From Phellopilus nigrolimitatus (taxonomy: Eukaryota; Basidiomycota; Agaricomycetes; Hymenochaetales; Hymenochaetaceae): a stretch of 64,000 nt of DNA. Below the pieces are notes generated by a model. The model worked only from the letters and a program-made list of their open reading frames with translations, ran no database searches and was not told where the DNA came from. The stretch lies in NCBI GenBank assembly GCA_021029095.1, contig JAJOHG010000040.1, forward strand, positions 62,001-126,000, in the 5' to 3' direction. The translations under genes and the position numbers were made by a program. Positions 36,346 through 45,905 of this stretch are shown piece by piece (position 1 is the first letter of the stretch; each line of letters opens with the position of its first letter).

Positions 36346-37229
36346 ATAGTACATCATTTGTATGAACACGATGAAGAAAATGATCTCGCCGAGCTGATTC
36401 CGCCTCCATTGAGCAACCCGCCGATAATGAATAATAATTAAAAAAACGCGCACCGTGTTAACAAAGAACACGAGTCCACAATGACGTCCGCAGAGAAGAA
36501 GAACTGCACACCCTGGTTGAGGAAGTTGCACGTGAGTGCCGCGAGCCACTTGAAGATGCTGAAGCCCGCACCGGTCTTGAGCACAAAGAGCGTGATGGCC
36601 TGCTGGATGAAGAGGCTGACGACGACGGTCGGCCATGGGACCACGCTGCAGTGCGTCGAGGAGAGGTAGAGGCCGCACTGGAAGACGAACAGGCCGAGCA
36701 CGGAGATCGCGCGGTCGTCGTATTTGGTGCTCTGTGTGATCAATGATATGAAATAATGCAGGGTCGACCCAACGGGTCGGAGAAGGGACGCACCAGCCCA
36801 CCTGCGGGCGGGAAGTACTTGAGCACCACGTCGCCGGTGGCGGCCTTCACGCACTCGTTGCAGAGCGCGCTCGCACGCGACGCGGCGGCGCGCTGCGCGT
36901 TGACGCTGGCCATGGATCCCAGCGCAAACGCGCGAAGCACGTCTGGGGGCGTCGCGATGGTCCCGCCGCTCGAGCCGGACTCGGACTCGTCCGACGAGCT
37001 CGTGCTGTGCGCAGGCGACCACGAGGCTCTGAAGACCGTGCTCGGGTTGTCGAGGTTGGGCTCGACGAGGGACATGGGCGAGTAAGAGAAGCGCGGTGTC
37101 GGCTCGTCTAGTGCGATGAAGTTCATATCGGACGAAAACGAGTTTGACGCGCTTAGACTCACCGACGGGTGACTCCACGTAATTTGCTTTTGCCGGAGGG
37201 GCCTTTGGAACAGGTTGTGGTTTTGGAGC
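36346..37229 (-). pseudogene. Fragment of a CNT-family concentrative nucleoside transporter
   Basis: Exons at 37229-37163, 37107-36794, 36731-36454 and 36393-36346 (GT-AG introns) join into one protein-like sequence. After a low-complexity cytosolic N-terminus come KYFPPAGG, then [56 protein letters not shown] and LGEIIFFIVFIQMMYY. These are the first helices of CNT-family nucleoside:cation symporters as I remember them. A one-base shift between FFFSADVIV and FFVNT (near 36,470) breaks the frame. After MMYY the conserved transporter core and C-terminus (about half the protein) are missing. LTR1 lies just upstream, in what is probably an intron. I read this as a captured, 3'-truncated fragment. 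Confidence 0.75.
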
Positions 37230-37258
37230 CTGAGGCAACGCAAGTTGCGAGCCAGAGG

Positions 37259-37263
37259 ATGAG
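37259..37263 (+). repeat. Target-site duplication of LTR1 (left)
   Basis: ATGAG, matched by 43,900-43,904 after the other LTR. Five bases are typical for Ty3/Gypsy integrases. Confidence 0.9.
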
Positions 37264-37638
37264 TGTCAGCGACTGACTAGAACCAACTGTTCACGCCACG
37301 TCACACAACAATCAGAGAGGTAAGGGAGATGTATTGCAACGCACACTAGCCAGGAGTATTGACTAGGTCGAAACTGGGGTCTAAGTACAGATATCTAGTC
37401 TACTTATATACCCAAACTTAGTGCGCACGGACCAAGCAGTACACTACCTAATATGGCTACTCTAGTGGAGCGGGCGGGGTTAATGATGTCATAGGTGATG
37501 TCATCGTCAGTGATGTCACTATGATGTCATGGTCTAGCCCTATGACATAAGCTTATCTAATGTCCGCTATTGTCCGTATTATCTAAAGTGGCCGTGATTT
37601 GTAAGGAAATAAGAAAATGAAAATGATCGTTCATGACA
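37264..37638 (-). repeat. LTR1 3' LTR
   Basis: Starts TGTCAGCGAC and ends CATGACA on the + strand. It pairs with 43,525-43,899. Confidence 0.93.
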
Positions 37639-37652
37639 TTACCCCCTCTTTA
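37639..37652 (-). promoter_or_regulatory. LTR1 polypurine tract
   Basis: On the sense strand TAAAGAGGGGGTAA abuts the 3' LTR and is the expected primer for plus-strand DNA synthesis. LTR2 has the same AAAGAGGGGGTAA at the same place. Confidence 0.85.
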
Positions 37653-37683
37653 GGGCGAACGTCCTCGTTCGACATGGATTTTT

Positions 37684-40600
37684 CTAAGGGATAGACGTGA
37701 GGCGATGTGGTTTTTGCCGGAGGTGACGTGGGATATAGACGGGGATGTTGTCGTCGATGATTGTGGTAAAGCGTATGGAAGCGAAGTCAAGTGCACTAAT
37801 ACCTCTTGGCGCACCGGGGTTTTCCTTGTAGAACTCTTCGATCAGTTCTTGGGAGTTTTCCAGGTCTTCAGTGGCTTGCCACGTACGCTCAGACACCGGG
37901 TAACCTTTCCAATGAACTAGGAATTTGAGTTTCCCTCGGACTTTCTTCGCATCTACAATCTTTTCAACCTCGTACTCTTCTCCTTCGTCACTGAGAACAG
38001 GGGGGGGTGGCGGCGGCTGTTGCTGTGATGGGTATCTCGGGTCTTTGTAGGGTGACAATAATACTTCGTTGAAGACTGGATGTATTTTCTTCCATGTCCT
38101 TGGAAGCTTAAGTTTGTATGCCGATTTCCCAATCTTCTTTTCTACCTCGAAAGGGCCGTAGCGTTTGTCGTCGAACTTTTTCATAGGGCGATCTGTTTTG
38201 ATATTCGATGCTTCCAGTAGGACTTTGCTTCCTGGGGCGTATTCAATAGATTCACCCTTAGTTCGATCGTAAAACCGCTTCATGGTTTCTGCCGCTTTCT
38301 GTAGTGCCGATGCCGTCTCCTCCCTAATCCGCTTCATCCGATCAACAAATTGTCCAGCCGACTCGTTCAGGGGCTCGCGTCTGGGGTTAGTCCCTTTGAA
38401 AGGGTGCCTCCCATGATTGACAAAGAATGGTGATGAGCCTGTAGAACTTTGTTCTTTGTCATTGTACGCGAATTCTGCCATAGCGAGCCATTCCGCCCAG
38501 TCTGTCTGATGGTAGTTGATAAAGATCCGGAGATATTGTTCGATCTCCTGATTTATACGTTCTGTTTGTCCATCAGTCTGGGGGTGATAAGCCGTCGACA
38601 GATTCCCTTCAATCCCAAGTAGCCGGTATAACTCTTTCATAAAGCGCGCTTCGAACTGAGTGCCGCGGTCATGAATGAATTTCCGAGGGATGCCATGTAG
38701 CCGAAAGACATTATCGCGATAGAGTTTGGCCATGCCTTCTGCTGTTAACGTGATAGAAGTCGGGACAGCGTGTATCTGTTTGCTGAACCGATCTACAAAT
38801 ACACAGATGGCATTGTGACCGTTCGACTCAGGAACCTCGCCAATCAGATCCACTGTAACAATTTCCCATGGTTCTTTTGGGATTTCATTAGGTTGGAGTG
38901 GAGCATGGGGACGCGTTCGTCGTGGCTTTGTTCTCTGGCATGTGTCGCATCCTTCTACATAGCACCTAACATCGCGCTGAACACCAGGCCACCAGTAATT
39001 GCGGGTAATCAATTCATGTGTTTTGTACCGCCCTGGGTGTCCTGCTATCGCACTGTCATGATGCGCCCTGATAATGTCCTCACGCAGTTTAGAATCTTTA
39101 GGGACGTAGATTCTTTCCTGCCACGTGATTAGACCATCGCCGTACTCTTCCCAAAGTTTAGCTCCCGCCGCTAGTGCTTTTACTACCGCCTTGTCTTTAT
39201 TATTGCGCACCCGTTTTATTCTCTGAATGAAGTCCTCGTCTAGTGACTCGAACGAGATTTCTTTCAAAAATAATTCGGGTTTTAATAAAGTGACGTCGCT
39301 GTTATCATCCTCCCCCGTCTTATGTCCTGCTCGTCTCGAGAGGAGGTCAGCTTTTGTCATCAAGGCGCCAGGCTTGTGGTGCAGCACGAAGTCATATTCC
39401 GCTAATTCTGTTACCCATCGCGCTTGTCGCCGGTTAAGCTTCTGGGGCTTTCTGAAATACTGGAGGTTTTGGTGATCTGACCAGATTTCAAATGGTTCTT
39501 TAGCCCCGAGAAGGTATTGTCGCCAATCATCAAGTGAAGACATAATCGCGAGCATCTCTTTGTCATAGATCTCGTAGTTTCGTTCGGCTTCACTGAGTGA
39601 TTGTGACCGGTAAGCGATCGGTCGCCATTTTCCATCAATGTACTGTGACAGTATGGCACCATTAGCAAAATCCGAAGAGTCTGCTTCCACGCGGAATTGT
39701 CCATCATCAACAGGGAGCGCGAGCACTGGTTCTTGGCAGATACTTTCTTTGAGACGTTCAAAGGCATGATCCTGTGCTGCTTCCCATTTCCATTCTGTGT
39801 TGCCCGTCAATGATGTGAGTGGTTTCGCGTGGGCGCTGAACCCTAGGATGAAGCGCCGGTAGAAATTGCAGAAGCCTAGGAACGACTGAAGTTCTTTTTT
39901 CTTTGTGGGCTTCGGCCAATCTCGTACAGCAGCTACTTTTGCTGGGTCCATCCTCAGCTTCCCCTCACCGACAATGAGCCCTAGATAGTCGATTGTGGTC
40001 TTTTCAAAACTACACTTCTCGGGTTTGAGGTACAGTTTGTTCGCTCGGAGTATCTCTAAGACGCGACGGACCAGTTTCCGATGATGATCAAGGTCATCTG
40101 TGAAGATCAAGATATCATCAAGATACACTATGACATGTCCGTCGTCGATCAGATCTTTCAGGATTTCGTTCATAAACCCTTGAAAGGTGGCCGGTGAATT
40201 TGTTAATCCGAAGAACATTACTGTCGGCTCAAAGAGACCACGATTCGTCCTAAACGCTGCCTTCCACTCATCGCCTTCCTTAATCCGGATGTTATTAAAC
40301 CCCCAACGGACATCAAGCTTTGTGAAGTGTCGTGCCTGTTTCAGTTTATCGACTAGCTCCTGTATCAAGGGTAACGGGTATCGATTCTTCACCGTCATCT
40401 CATTGAGTTTGCGATAATCTTGTACAGGGCGAAGCTTTCCGTCTTTCTTTTTAATGAAGAAGAATGGGGACGCCATCGGTGACTTTGATGGACGTATCCG
40501 GCCTGTACGGAGGTTCTCCTCAAGGAATTCATCTAAGGCCTTCTGTTCACCCTGATTTAGGGGGTAAACCTTGCAATCGACTGGAGCGAAGCCCGGGGTG

Positions 40601-41721
40601 AGTTCTATAGCGTGATCCCACGGGCGTCGTTCTGGTAGCTGGTCAAAATCAGATTGATCGAAGACATCTTTGAACTCGGTCACATAATCTGGGGTTGAGT
40701 CCACAAGTGTCTCGGTCGAATCTGACCATCGCCTCATTTTTTGAGCATGTGAGGAGACGTATTGGTCCCAGTCGAATGCGAAGAGCCTTTCTCCTTCCTC
40801 CATAACTAGTTCAGGTTCCTGGTCATCATCAGGGTCGGCATCAATGTCCAAGAGGTCGGCTATATATCCACATGCATCTGGGCATCTATCAAATGTGATC
40901 GTTGATTTCTGCCAATCGATGCTCGGGTTGTGGAGTTTTAGCCACTCGTGCCCTATGAACAATTCTGTCTTCCCCAAATCTGTGACTGCGAAGGTGATGC
41001 GTTCCGCATGATCTCGGATTATCATTCGCATCTCCACCGTCTCTGTGATCGATCCTCCCTTGTTCAGGGTACCATCGGCGTTATAGACTGGGATTGGAAT
41101 CGGTGTGTTTTGGGTCCGAATTCCATTCTTTTGTACGAAGGATCGATCGATACATGAGCCGGTGCAGCCACTGTCAAGTAGGGCTTCGACATTAAACCAT
41201 GAACCAGTGTCCGTTGCCTGCAGGGAAACCGCGACATTCAACTGCTGTCCGCGGGATCCCCTGATAAACCTTTTAGGGCCCCTCAGCCCTCTAACCGCTT
41301 TCACCGCCTCCTCGTCTTCTAGCGCAATGATCTGACGTACAGTCCCTTCATTCGCTTCCTTCTGCCTTTTCTCATGCATCCACACTCGCAACGTTGTTAG
41401 GGCATTTTCGAGTTTGTCATCCTTTAGGCGCCTTACCACCCATGGTGCAGTAAAGGGGATGGCTCGTGCCTTTGGAGACTCGTTTTTTACGGTTTTGGGT
41501 TCGGTTTCATAAATACTATTATTTGAAGAAGAAAGGAAAACATCCGCTGTATCAACAGACGGCGAGCTATCTACAGTTTCTGTTTTTGCGTTCTCGTTGT
41601 TTTTTATTTTTTGTGTGCTTTTTTCGTTTTTTGGAGAGGTAGGAAAACTATTTTTACAACTACCTACAGTGACCGTGTCCGAAACCGAAACCGAACCTCC
41701 CCCAGGAAGTGCCGTAATCAC
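37684..41721 (-). CDS. pol: LTR1 pol polyprotein (protease, RT, RNase H, integrase, chromodomain)
   Basis: A single open frame of about 1,345 codons. An aspartic protease with DSG lies at about residues 183-186 (ALLDSGCTG). Reverse transcriptase spans about 390-570, with the catalytic YLDD at about 533. RNase H begins near VEADSSDFANGA (about 680). The integrase zinc finger is at about 888-930 (HHDSAIAGHPG.., CDTCQ) and the DDE core at about 955-1060 (VDLIGE, HDRGTQFEA, TERINQE). A C-terminal chromodomain lies at about 1,249-1,300 (YEVEKIVD, FLVHWKGYP). The frame lacks an ATG at its start. It is -1 relative to gag and overlaps it, opening only after a TAA about 35 bases before the gag stop, so it must be made by frameshifting, reinitiation or similar. 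No disruption is seen. Confidence 0.93.
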   Translation of the reverse strand: MITALPGGGSVSVSDTVTVGSCKNSFPTSPKNEKSTQKIKNNENAKTETVDSSPSVDTADVFLSSSNNSIYETEPKTVKNESPKARAIPFTAPWVVRRLKDDKLENALTTLRVWMHEKRQKEANEGTVRQIIALEDEEAVKAVRGLRGPKRFIRGSRGQQLNVAVSLQATDTGSWFNVEALLDSGCTGSCIDRSFVQKNGIRTQNTPIPIPVYNADGTLNKGGSITETVEMRMIIRDHAERITFAVTDLGKTELFIGHEWLKLHNPSIDWQKSTITFDRCPDACGYIADLLDIDADPDDDQEPELVMEEGERLFAFDWDQYVSSHAQKMRRWSDSTETLVDSTPDYVTEFKDVFDQSDFDQLPERRPWDHAIELTPGFAPVDCKVYPLNQGEQKALDEFLEENLRTGRIRPSKSPMASPFFFIKKKDGKLRPVQDYRKLNEMTVKNRYPLPLIQELVDKLKQARHFTKLDVRWGFNNIRIKEGDEWKAAFRTNRGLFEPTVMFFGLTNSPATFQGFMNEILKDLIDDGHVIVYLDDILIFTDDLDHHRKLVRRVLEILRANKLYLKPEKCSFEKTTIDYLGLIVGEGKLRMDPAKVAAVRDWPKPTKKKELQSFLGFCNFYRRFILGFSAHAKPLTSLTGNTEWKWEAAQDHAFERLKESICQEPVLALPVDDGQFRVEADSSDFANGAILSQYIDGKWRPIAYRSQSLSEAERNYEIYDKEMLAIMSSLDDWRQYLLGAKEPFEIWSDHQNLQYFRKPQKLNRRQARWVTELAEYDFVLHHKPGALMTKADLLSRRAGHKTGEDDNSDVTLLKPELFLKEISFESLDEDFIQRIKRVRNNKDKAVVKALAAGAKLWEEYGDGLITWQERIYVPKDSKLREDIIRAHHDSAIAGHPGRYKTHELITRNYWWPGVQRDVRCYVEGCDTCQRTKPRRTRPHAPLQPNEIPKEPWEIVTVDLIGEVPESNGHNAICVFVDRFSKQIHAVPTSITLTAEGMAKLYRDNVFRLHGIPRKFIHDRGTQFEARFMKELYRLLGIEGNLSTAYHPQTDGQTERINQEIEQYLRIFINYHQTDWAEWLAMAEFAYNDKEQSSTGSSPFFVNHGRHPFKGTNPRREPLNESAGQFVDRMKRIREETASALQKAAETMKRFYDRTKGESIEYAPGSKVLLEASNIKTDRPMKKFDDKRYGPFEVEKKIGKSAYKLKLPRTWKKIHPVFNEVLLSPYKDPRYPSQQQPPPPPPVLSDEGEEYEVEKIVDAKKVRGKLKFLVHWKGYPVSERTWQATEDLENSQELIEEFYKENPGAPRGISALDFASIRFTTIIDDNIPVYIPRHLRQKPHRLTSIP

Positions 41722-42851
41722 TTCTGGGGTCCCGCAAAATCCGACTCTTTAAGGAGATTAAACTCCGCTGCCCACGCCTTCTTCTGCTCTGGCGTCATCG
41801 CGTACACAAATTGCTTTATGTCCGCGGAACTCTTCAATTCACGCACCTCTACCCCAGTGGACACGCTCGTTCCCGTGCCTCCACTGGGTGGCGTGTCAGA
41901 AGTTGTAGCGCGCACCTCCGTCTTTTGGCGATTTGGACAAAACTTGCCGATATGACCTGGCAATCCGCATTTGTAGCAAACCCCCTTTTGCCTTGCTTCA
42001 TCAAGATTCATCGGCTGCCCTGTGCCCGTGAAGACGGTCCCTGTACTATCGCGTTTGTAGGTGGGGGCGGTATTAGGCGTGGTACGAGGGGTCGTTGACT
42101 GTTCGGGTTTTCTGGCGACAGGGGGATTCTGTGGCGTCTGTTGGCGGCGTACTTCTTTTAGTCGACGCTCAAGGTTATCAAAGCGAATCGCCTTCCGCTT
42201 CCACCCGTCATAAGTGGTGGGCAGAGTTTCCGAGCCATAAATCTTTGTGACGATCGACTCGCTGAGCTGTCGTTCTAAGAGCTCGATGAGGTACTGGTCG
42301 TGGTCCTTGCTGTACCCAGCTATTCGGCGGAGGATGTCGAAATTCTGGAAGTATTCCTCAGCCGATGTCGAGCCCTGACGTAGAGACGATAGGTTACGCT
42401 GAGCCGTCTGTGCCTCGTTGGCATCATGGAATGAATCCTTGAGCTGTCCGAGGAAACTGTCCCAGTCGCCAAAATCGGGATAGTCATCTGTTCCGTCGGC
42501 GATGGCTTTATCGATAAAGTTCTCCGCCCATTTACTAGCACGTCCCTCCGTCATGAATGAGAGTGTGAACTCGATTTTTTCATCGTCGGAGGTGAAGTCC
42601 TTCTTATTTGCCCAAAGGAACAGTTTGACCTGCCGTATGAACTTCTTGTAGTCCTTTCCCGAAAAGGGGTCAGGTTTCGCTACATGGGTCTTTTTCTTTT
42701 TGGCGTTGAGAAGTCCTTCAATGAAGGGGTCTCTTTCGGGTGACGGCGAACGTGGTCGTGGTTGGGGCTGATTGCCGGTTGGATCGGTACCTAGGGCGTG
42801 CATACTGCCCGCTAGTCCAGAACTCGATCCAGTAGCTGGGTTCCCCGACAT
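41718..42851 (-). CDS. gag: LTR1 Gag
   Basis: 377 residues from ATG to TGA. A basic/proline-rich N-terminus is followed by a capsid-like region (KPDPFSGKDYKKFIRQVKLF, about residues 58-77; about 60-230 overall), typical of Ty3/Gypsy Gag. A CCHC zinc knuckle (CYKCGLPGHIGKFC) lies near residue 295. The stop overlaps the start of the pol frame, as AAGTGATTACG. Gag packages the RNA and forms the particle. Confidence 0.92.
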   Translation of the reverse strand: MSGNPATGSSSGLAGSMHALGTDPTGNQPQPRPRSPSPERDPFIEGLLNAKKKKTHVAKPDPFSGKDYKKFIRQVKLFLWANKKDFTSDDEKIEFTLSFMTEGRASKWAENFIDKAIADGTDDYPDFGDWDSFLGQLKDSFHDANEAQTAQRNLSSLRQGSTSAEEYFQNFDILRRIAGYSKDHDQYLIELLERQLSESIVTKIYGSETLPTTYDGWKRKAIRFDNLERRLKEVRRQQTPQNPPVARKPEQSTTPRTTPNTAPTYKRDSTGTVFTGTGQPMNLDEARQKGVCYKCGLPGHIGKFCPNRQKTEVRATTSDTPPSGGTGTSVSTGVEVRELKSSADIKQFVYAMTPEQKKAWAAEFNLLKESDFAGPQK

Positions 42852-43511
42852 CGTTTCTGTTTCTGACGATGATTCGTCAATCAGGGGTGTCGTTGACCTC
42901 CTTTCCCAAATGGGATCCAGAGTGGGCTTTTCTTGTGCGCGGTAGAAAGTCTATTTACTAACTACCAGGTGGTCTCTGCTAGGCACGCCGGCCTACTGTA
43001 TACTCTACTGTATACTACTGAGTTGATTACACTAGGGATCTGGGGGACTGCCGTACTAGACACCCTTCGTTGTATCAGCCAGCGATTGCGTCTTCTGACT
43101 AGTACACGCTCTCTCGCTGCCTTAAAACACGACAGTAGAACTGCACGTGCCCAACGGTCCGGTGATCTAGCCTACAGCCGTGTATCTGTACGTAGTTCTA
43201 GCGCTACCGAAGAGCTTAGCCGCGCCAAAATAAACGCAGTAAAGATTCAGCAGGGCAAAGCGGCAGCCGCCTGGGTCATAGAGGAAACAAAGACCCTGGC
43301 AGACGGCTGGTGGGAATATGGGATGTAGCTACTGAAGATCAAAGAGACCTACGCGCAGCCCTGAGTGATAGAACGGGTCGCAAGGAGATACCTCGCGGTC
43401 GGAGTCCGGGTCGTCGAACGCGGCGTGTACGGCGAGTGGACGGAATGTTGAAAAGAGTAGAGGGATGAGACAATTTAAGATGTAAGAGGAAGATGTGTGA
43501 GGTGGTACGGA
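42852..43511 (-). other. LTR1 5' leader
   Basis: About 660 bases between PBS and gag ATG with no sense-strand domain. A 131-codon open frame lies antisense to it (42,933-43,328, +). It has no recognised family and is probably fortuitous. Confidence 0.6.
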
Positions 43512-43522
43512 AGTTTCGACCT
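43512..43522 (-). promoter_or_regulatory. LTR1 primer-binding site, self-priming type
   Basis: Two bases inside the 5' LTR the sense strand reads AGGTCGAAACT. It does not start with TGG, so it does not fit a tRNA CCA end. Its exact complement AGTTTCGACCT occurs once in the LTR sense strand (43,636-43,626), 35 bases after the start of TATATAA, where transcription should begin. This matches the Tf1/sushi mode in which the 5' end of the RNA folds back as primer. Confidence 0.8.
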
Positions 43523-43524
43523 GA

Positions 43525-43899
43525 TGTCAGCGACTGACTAGAACCAACTGTTCACGCCACGTCACACAACAATCAGAGAGGTAAGGGAGATGTATTGCAA
43601 CGCACACTAGCCAGGAGTATTGACTAGGTCGAAACTGGGGTCTAAGTACAGATATCTAGTCTACTTATATACCCAAACTTAGTGCGCACAGACCAAGCAG
43701 TACACTACCTAATATGGCTACTCTAGTGGAGCGGGCGGGGTTAATGATGTCATAGGTGATGTCATCGTCAGTGATGTCACTATGATGTCATGGTCTAGCC
43801 CTATGACATAAGCTTATCTAATGTCCGCTATTGTCCGTATTATCTAAAGTGGCCGTGATTTGTAAGGAAATAAGAAAATGAAAATGATCGTTCATGACA
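43525..43899 (-). repeat. LTR1 5' LTR, with promoter
   Basis: 375 bp. The sense-strand TATATAA box is at 43,671-43,665 and the predicted RNA start at 43,636 (AGTTTCGACCT). Several GATGTCA/TGATGTCA repeats upstream (43,743-43,798) resemble CRE/ATF-type half sites and could be activator sites. Confidence 0.9.
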
Positions 43900-43904
43900 A
43901 TGAG

Positions 43905-44640
43905 GGGTGTGGGGATTGAGAATATGAAGAGGATGCAGGAGAGATAGTGTACACAGACGAAGCAGGGGTGATTAAATAACTGATGTCGGCACAGTGATGG
44001 TGAGAAGACGGGAGAAGAGCAGCATAATTGGGCATGCTCGCACCCGACGTGCCCGTCGCGCCAATCTGGCGCGGCGGGGTATATGGGTGCCATCGAGCGT
44101 TTGAGCGGGTCGCGCCAGCGCCCCGATGGGCCATGGTATGTTGAAGGGTTTGCATATGGGGGTTGATCGAACACAAGAAGACGAGCAAATAAAAAGCCTT
44201 CAGACGAAAAAGCAAGAGTTGGGCCTAGCGCATAAAACGCAAGACAGAGCTGGGGTGCCGGTTGTTGTTTCAAATTACGATATGAGTTGGGTGTATACGG
44301 TAAAAGGAGGCAAATCAGAGGGCCACGTGCTCCCCAAGGGCGTCGACAGTGATATGGTTGATTGGTGAGGCGGTAAATTTGTTGATACGGAAGATGGAGA
44401 CGACATTGGACGAGAGCGTGGACGGGCAGAGACGGTTTAAACGGAAGGAGCACATTTTGACTCTTGTAAATCGAGAGGACTCCGAAGTCAACGACCTCGG
44501 GTGTCCTTACAATACAGAACTTGCTCTATAAGCGGTGATTTACGGAGCAGATGGGTGAGATTGAGAGCGGAAAAGGTAGAAAAAAGGATGAAGCAAGGGG
44601 CTTTTGTGAATGAGATGTGGTCTGGTTTAGCGGGGAGTCA
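43905..44640. other. Continuation of element G1 right of LTR1; no gene recognised
   Basis: The sequence resumes directly after the TSD ATGAG (43,900-43,904). If the CNT fragment had an upstream exon it should lie here on the - strand, but the 211-codon - frame (44,453-43,818) has no CNT-like motif and runs into the LTR. I see no supported gene. Confidence 0.35.
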
Positions 44641-45655
44641 GTCGTCGAACACGACCGGTTGTCTTGTCATGTTAAAGGCAGGAAAGAAGCGCGCGTGCCG
44701 CACCGTAAAGCACCAGCACGGCATCGTCGACCGCGCACCGCAACCAGACCGAGATCGACCGCACCAAGGCGTGCCAGGCTGCCATCGCCAGGGCGAAGGC
44801 AAAGAAGAAGGACAAGGAGTCGAAAAGGACAAGACCAAAGTACGTTTTCTTCCTGCTGGATCTCGCCCTGAACTTTCCTCGACGCGCCAGTCTCGTGCGC
44901 GAGCTCCTCCTCGTCCCCGCCCGCGCCGCCTCCATATCCGGCCACGCCGCCAAAGCCGTGGCCGTGGCTCACCGACACGCTCGACACGAGCGTCGGCTCG
45001 CCCGTCTTTCCACCAGCGGCGTGTGCGGGCGCAGCTGCACGGTGCACCTGCAGCGCCTGCGCCATCGGCGCGACGACGCTGACCGCGCCGAAGCCCGCGC
45101 TGAACCCGGGGAGCGAGAACACCTTGCCGAGCTTGCCGTACGGTGGCACGGGTGCGGGCGCGTACGTGCTGCCGCTGCGCGTGTGCGAGTGAGGCGCCCG
45201 CGCTGTTTGGCGGCGTCGGGAGCGCGCTGTTCTCGCTCGATGCGGGGCTGGGGCTCTCTGCGGCGTCGTCTGTCCTGCGGACGCGGCGGTCGACGGGGGC
45301 GAGGTCGGCAGGGACGGGTACGGCACGTCGCTCGATGAGATTGTTGTCGTGGTCGTGGTCGAAGTGCTGGTGGACGTGAGGATCTGTTTGGACACGGCGA
45401 GTGCGGCGAAGGGCACTGCGGCGGGGCCGGCGTCGGTGGGCGTCGGCAGCTGGTGCGCGCGCGGGGGCGAGACGGATGACGACAAAGACGAGGAGGATGT
45501 GGGCGCCAGCTTCGCGTCCTGCGGACTGGGTGCACCAGGTATCTCGAGGAGGGGCAGCCCGAACGCGCCGGCGAGGGCGGAGGGCGCGGAGGGCGCGTCT
45601 GCGCCGCCGACGCCAAAGACGAGGGAGAGCTTGACGTAGTGCGTGTAGACTCATG
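44640..45655 (-). other. GC-rich coding-like remnant, strand probably -, unidentified
   Basis: On the - strand coherent protein-like wording appears in more than one frame: YVKLSLVFGVGG and LPLLEIPGAPSPQDAK (about 45,640-45,500), a Ser/Thr-rich stretch near 45,360, LPTPPNSAG (near 45,215) and GKLGKVFSLPGFSAGFGAVS (about 45,135-45,080). The frame changes between them imply indels or unrecognised introns. Such low-complexity proline/serine tails occur in fungal PCL cyclins, and a cyclin box fragment lies at 59.5 kb in the same orientation. The link is only a guess. The + strand also has a long frame here. Confidence 0.35.
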
Positions 45656-45713
45656 CACTTTATACAACCGTATTGTATTGTATTGTATCGTACACCCCCG
45701 CCCAATACATTTC

Positions 45714-45763
45714 CTACAAATGCGCAAACTTCGGCTTCCGCTTCTCCACGAAGGCCGCCATGC
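45714..45763 (-). pseudogene. Last exon of the enoyl-CoA hydratase fragment, separated by element B
   Basis: After an acceptor CAG at 45,766-45,764 the frame reads GMAAFVEKRKPKFAHL and stops at TAG 45,716-45,714. That is the usual C-terminus of mitochondrial-type enoyl-CoA hydratases (EGM..F.EKRKP.F). The body of the gene is at 59,180-58,258 on the same strand. The upstream exon end (AGGAGG before GTGAGT, 45,833-45,828) is the target-site copy of element B. Confidence 0.8.
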
Positions 45764-45826
45764 CTGGCACGCAAACAAAACCAGCGTCAGCACCAGCACG
45801 CAGTCACACTCGCACGGATCGACTCA

Positions 45827-45833
45827 CCCTCCT
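45827..45833 (+). repeat. Target-site duplication of element B (left)
   Basis: CCCTCCT, repeated at 58,251-58,257 directly after the other end of the element. Confidence 0.75.
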
Positions 45834-45905
45834 GAGCCGTACCAACCAATCCCGGATTACATTCCCGGTAACTTACCACGGGCCAGGTTCATTATTACCG
45901 TGACG
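45834..45905 (+). repeat. Left terminal inverted repeat of element B
   Basis: Imperfect inverted match to 58,176-58,250, with the conserved internal block CCAGGTTCA..ATTACCGTGA. Confidence 0.72.

Larger units (their letters stand above)
37264..43899 (-). mobile_element. LTR1: chromodomain Ty3/Gypsy retrotransposon, near-intact
   Basis: 6,636 bp with 375-bp LTRs that differ at one noticed position (G at 37,429 versus A at 43,690), 5'-TG..CA-3' ends and a perfect 5-bp TSD. Order in the sense (-) direction: 5' LTR, self-complementary PBS, about 660-base leader, gag, pol (PR-RT-RH-IN-chromodomain), polypurine tract, 3' LTR. Both ORFs are open, so the insertion is young and may be autonomous. It lies inside the captured CNT fragment of element G1, probably in an intron. 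Confidence 0.93.

Noticed and set aside
37684..37900. Possibility that LTR1 and LTR2 are the same family
   Set aside because: LTRs, PBS, Gag and Pol wording all differ; only the polypurine tract and general order are shared.
42933..43328. 131-codon + frame in the LTR1 leader
   Set aside because: Antisense to the element, no family, no promoter sign; most likely chance.
44501..45082. 193-codon + frame in the GC-rich remnant
   Set aside because: GC-rich third positions open several frames here; the - strand wording looks more protein-like, and neither is intact.
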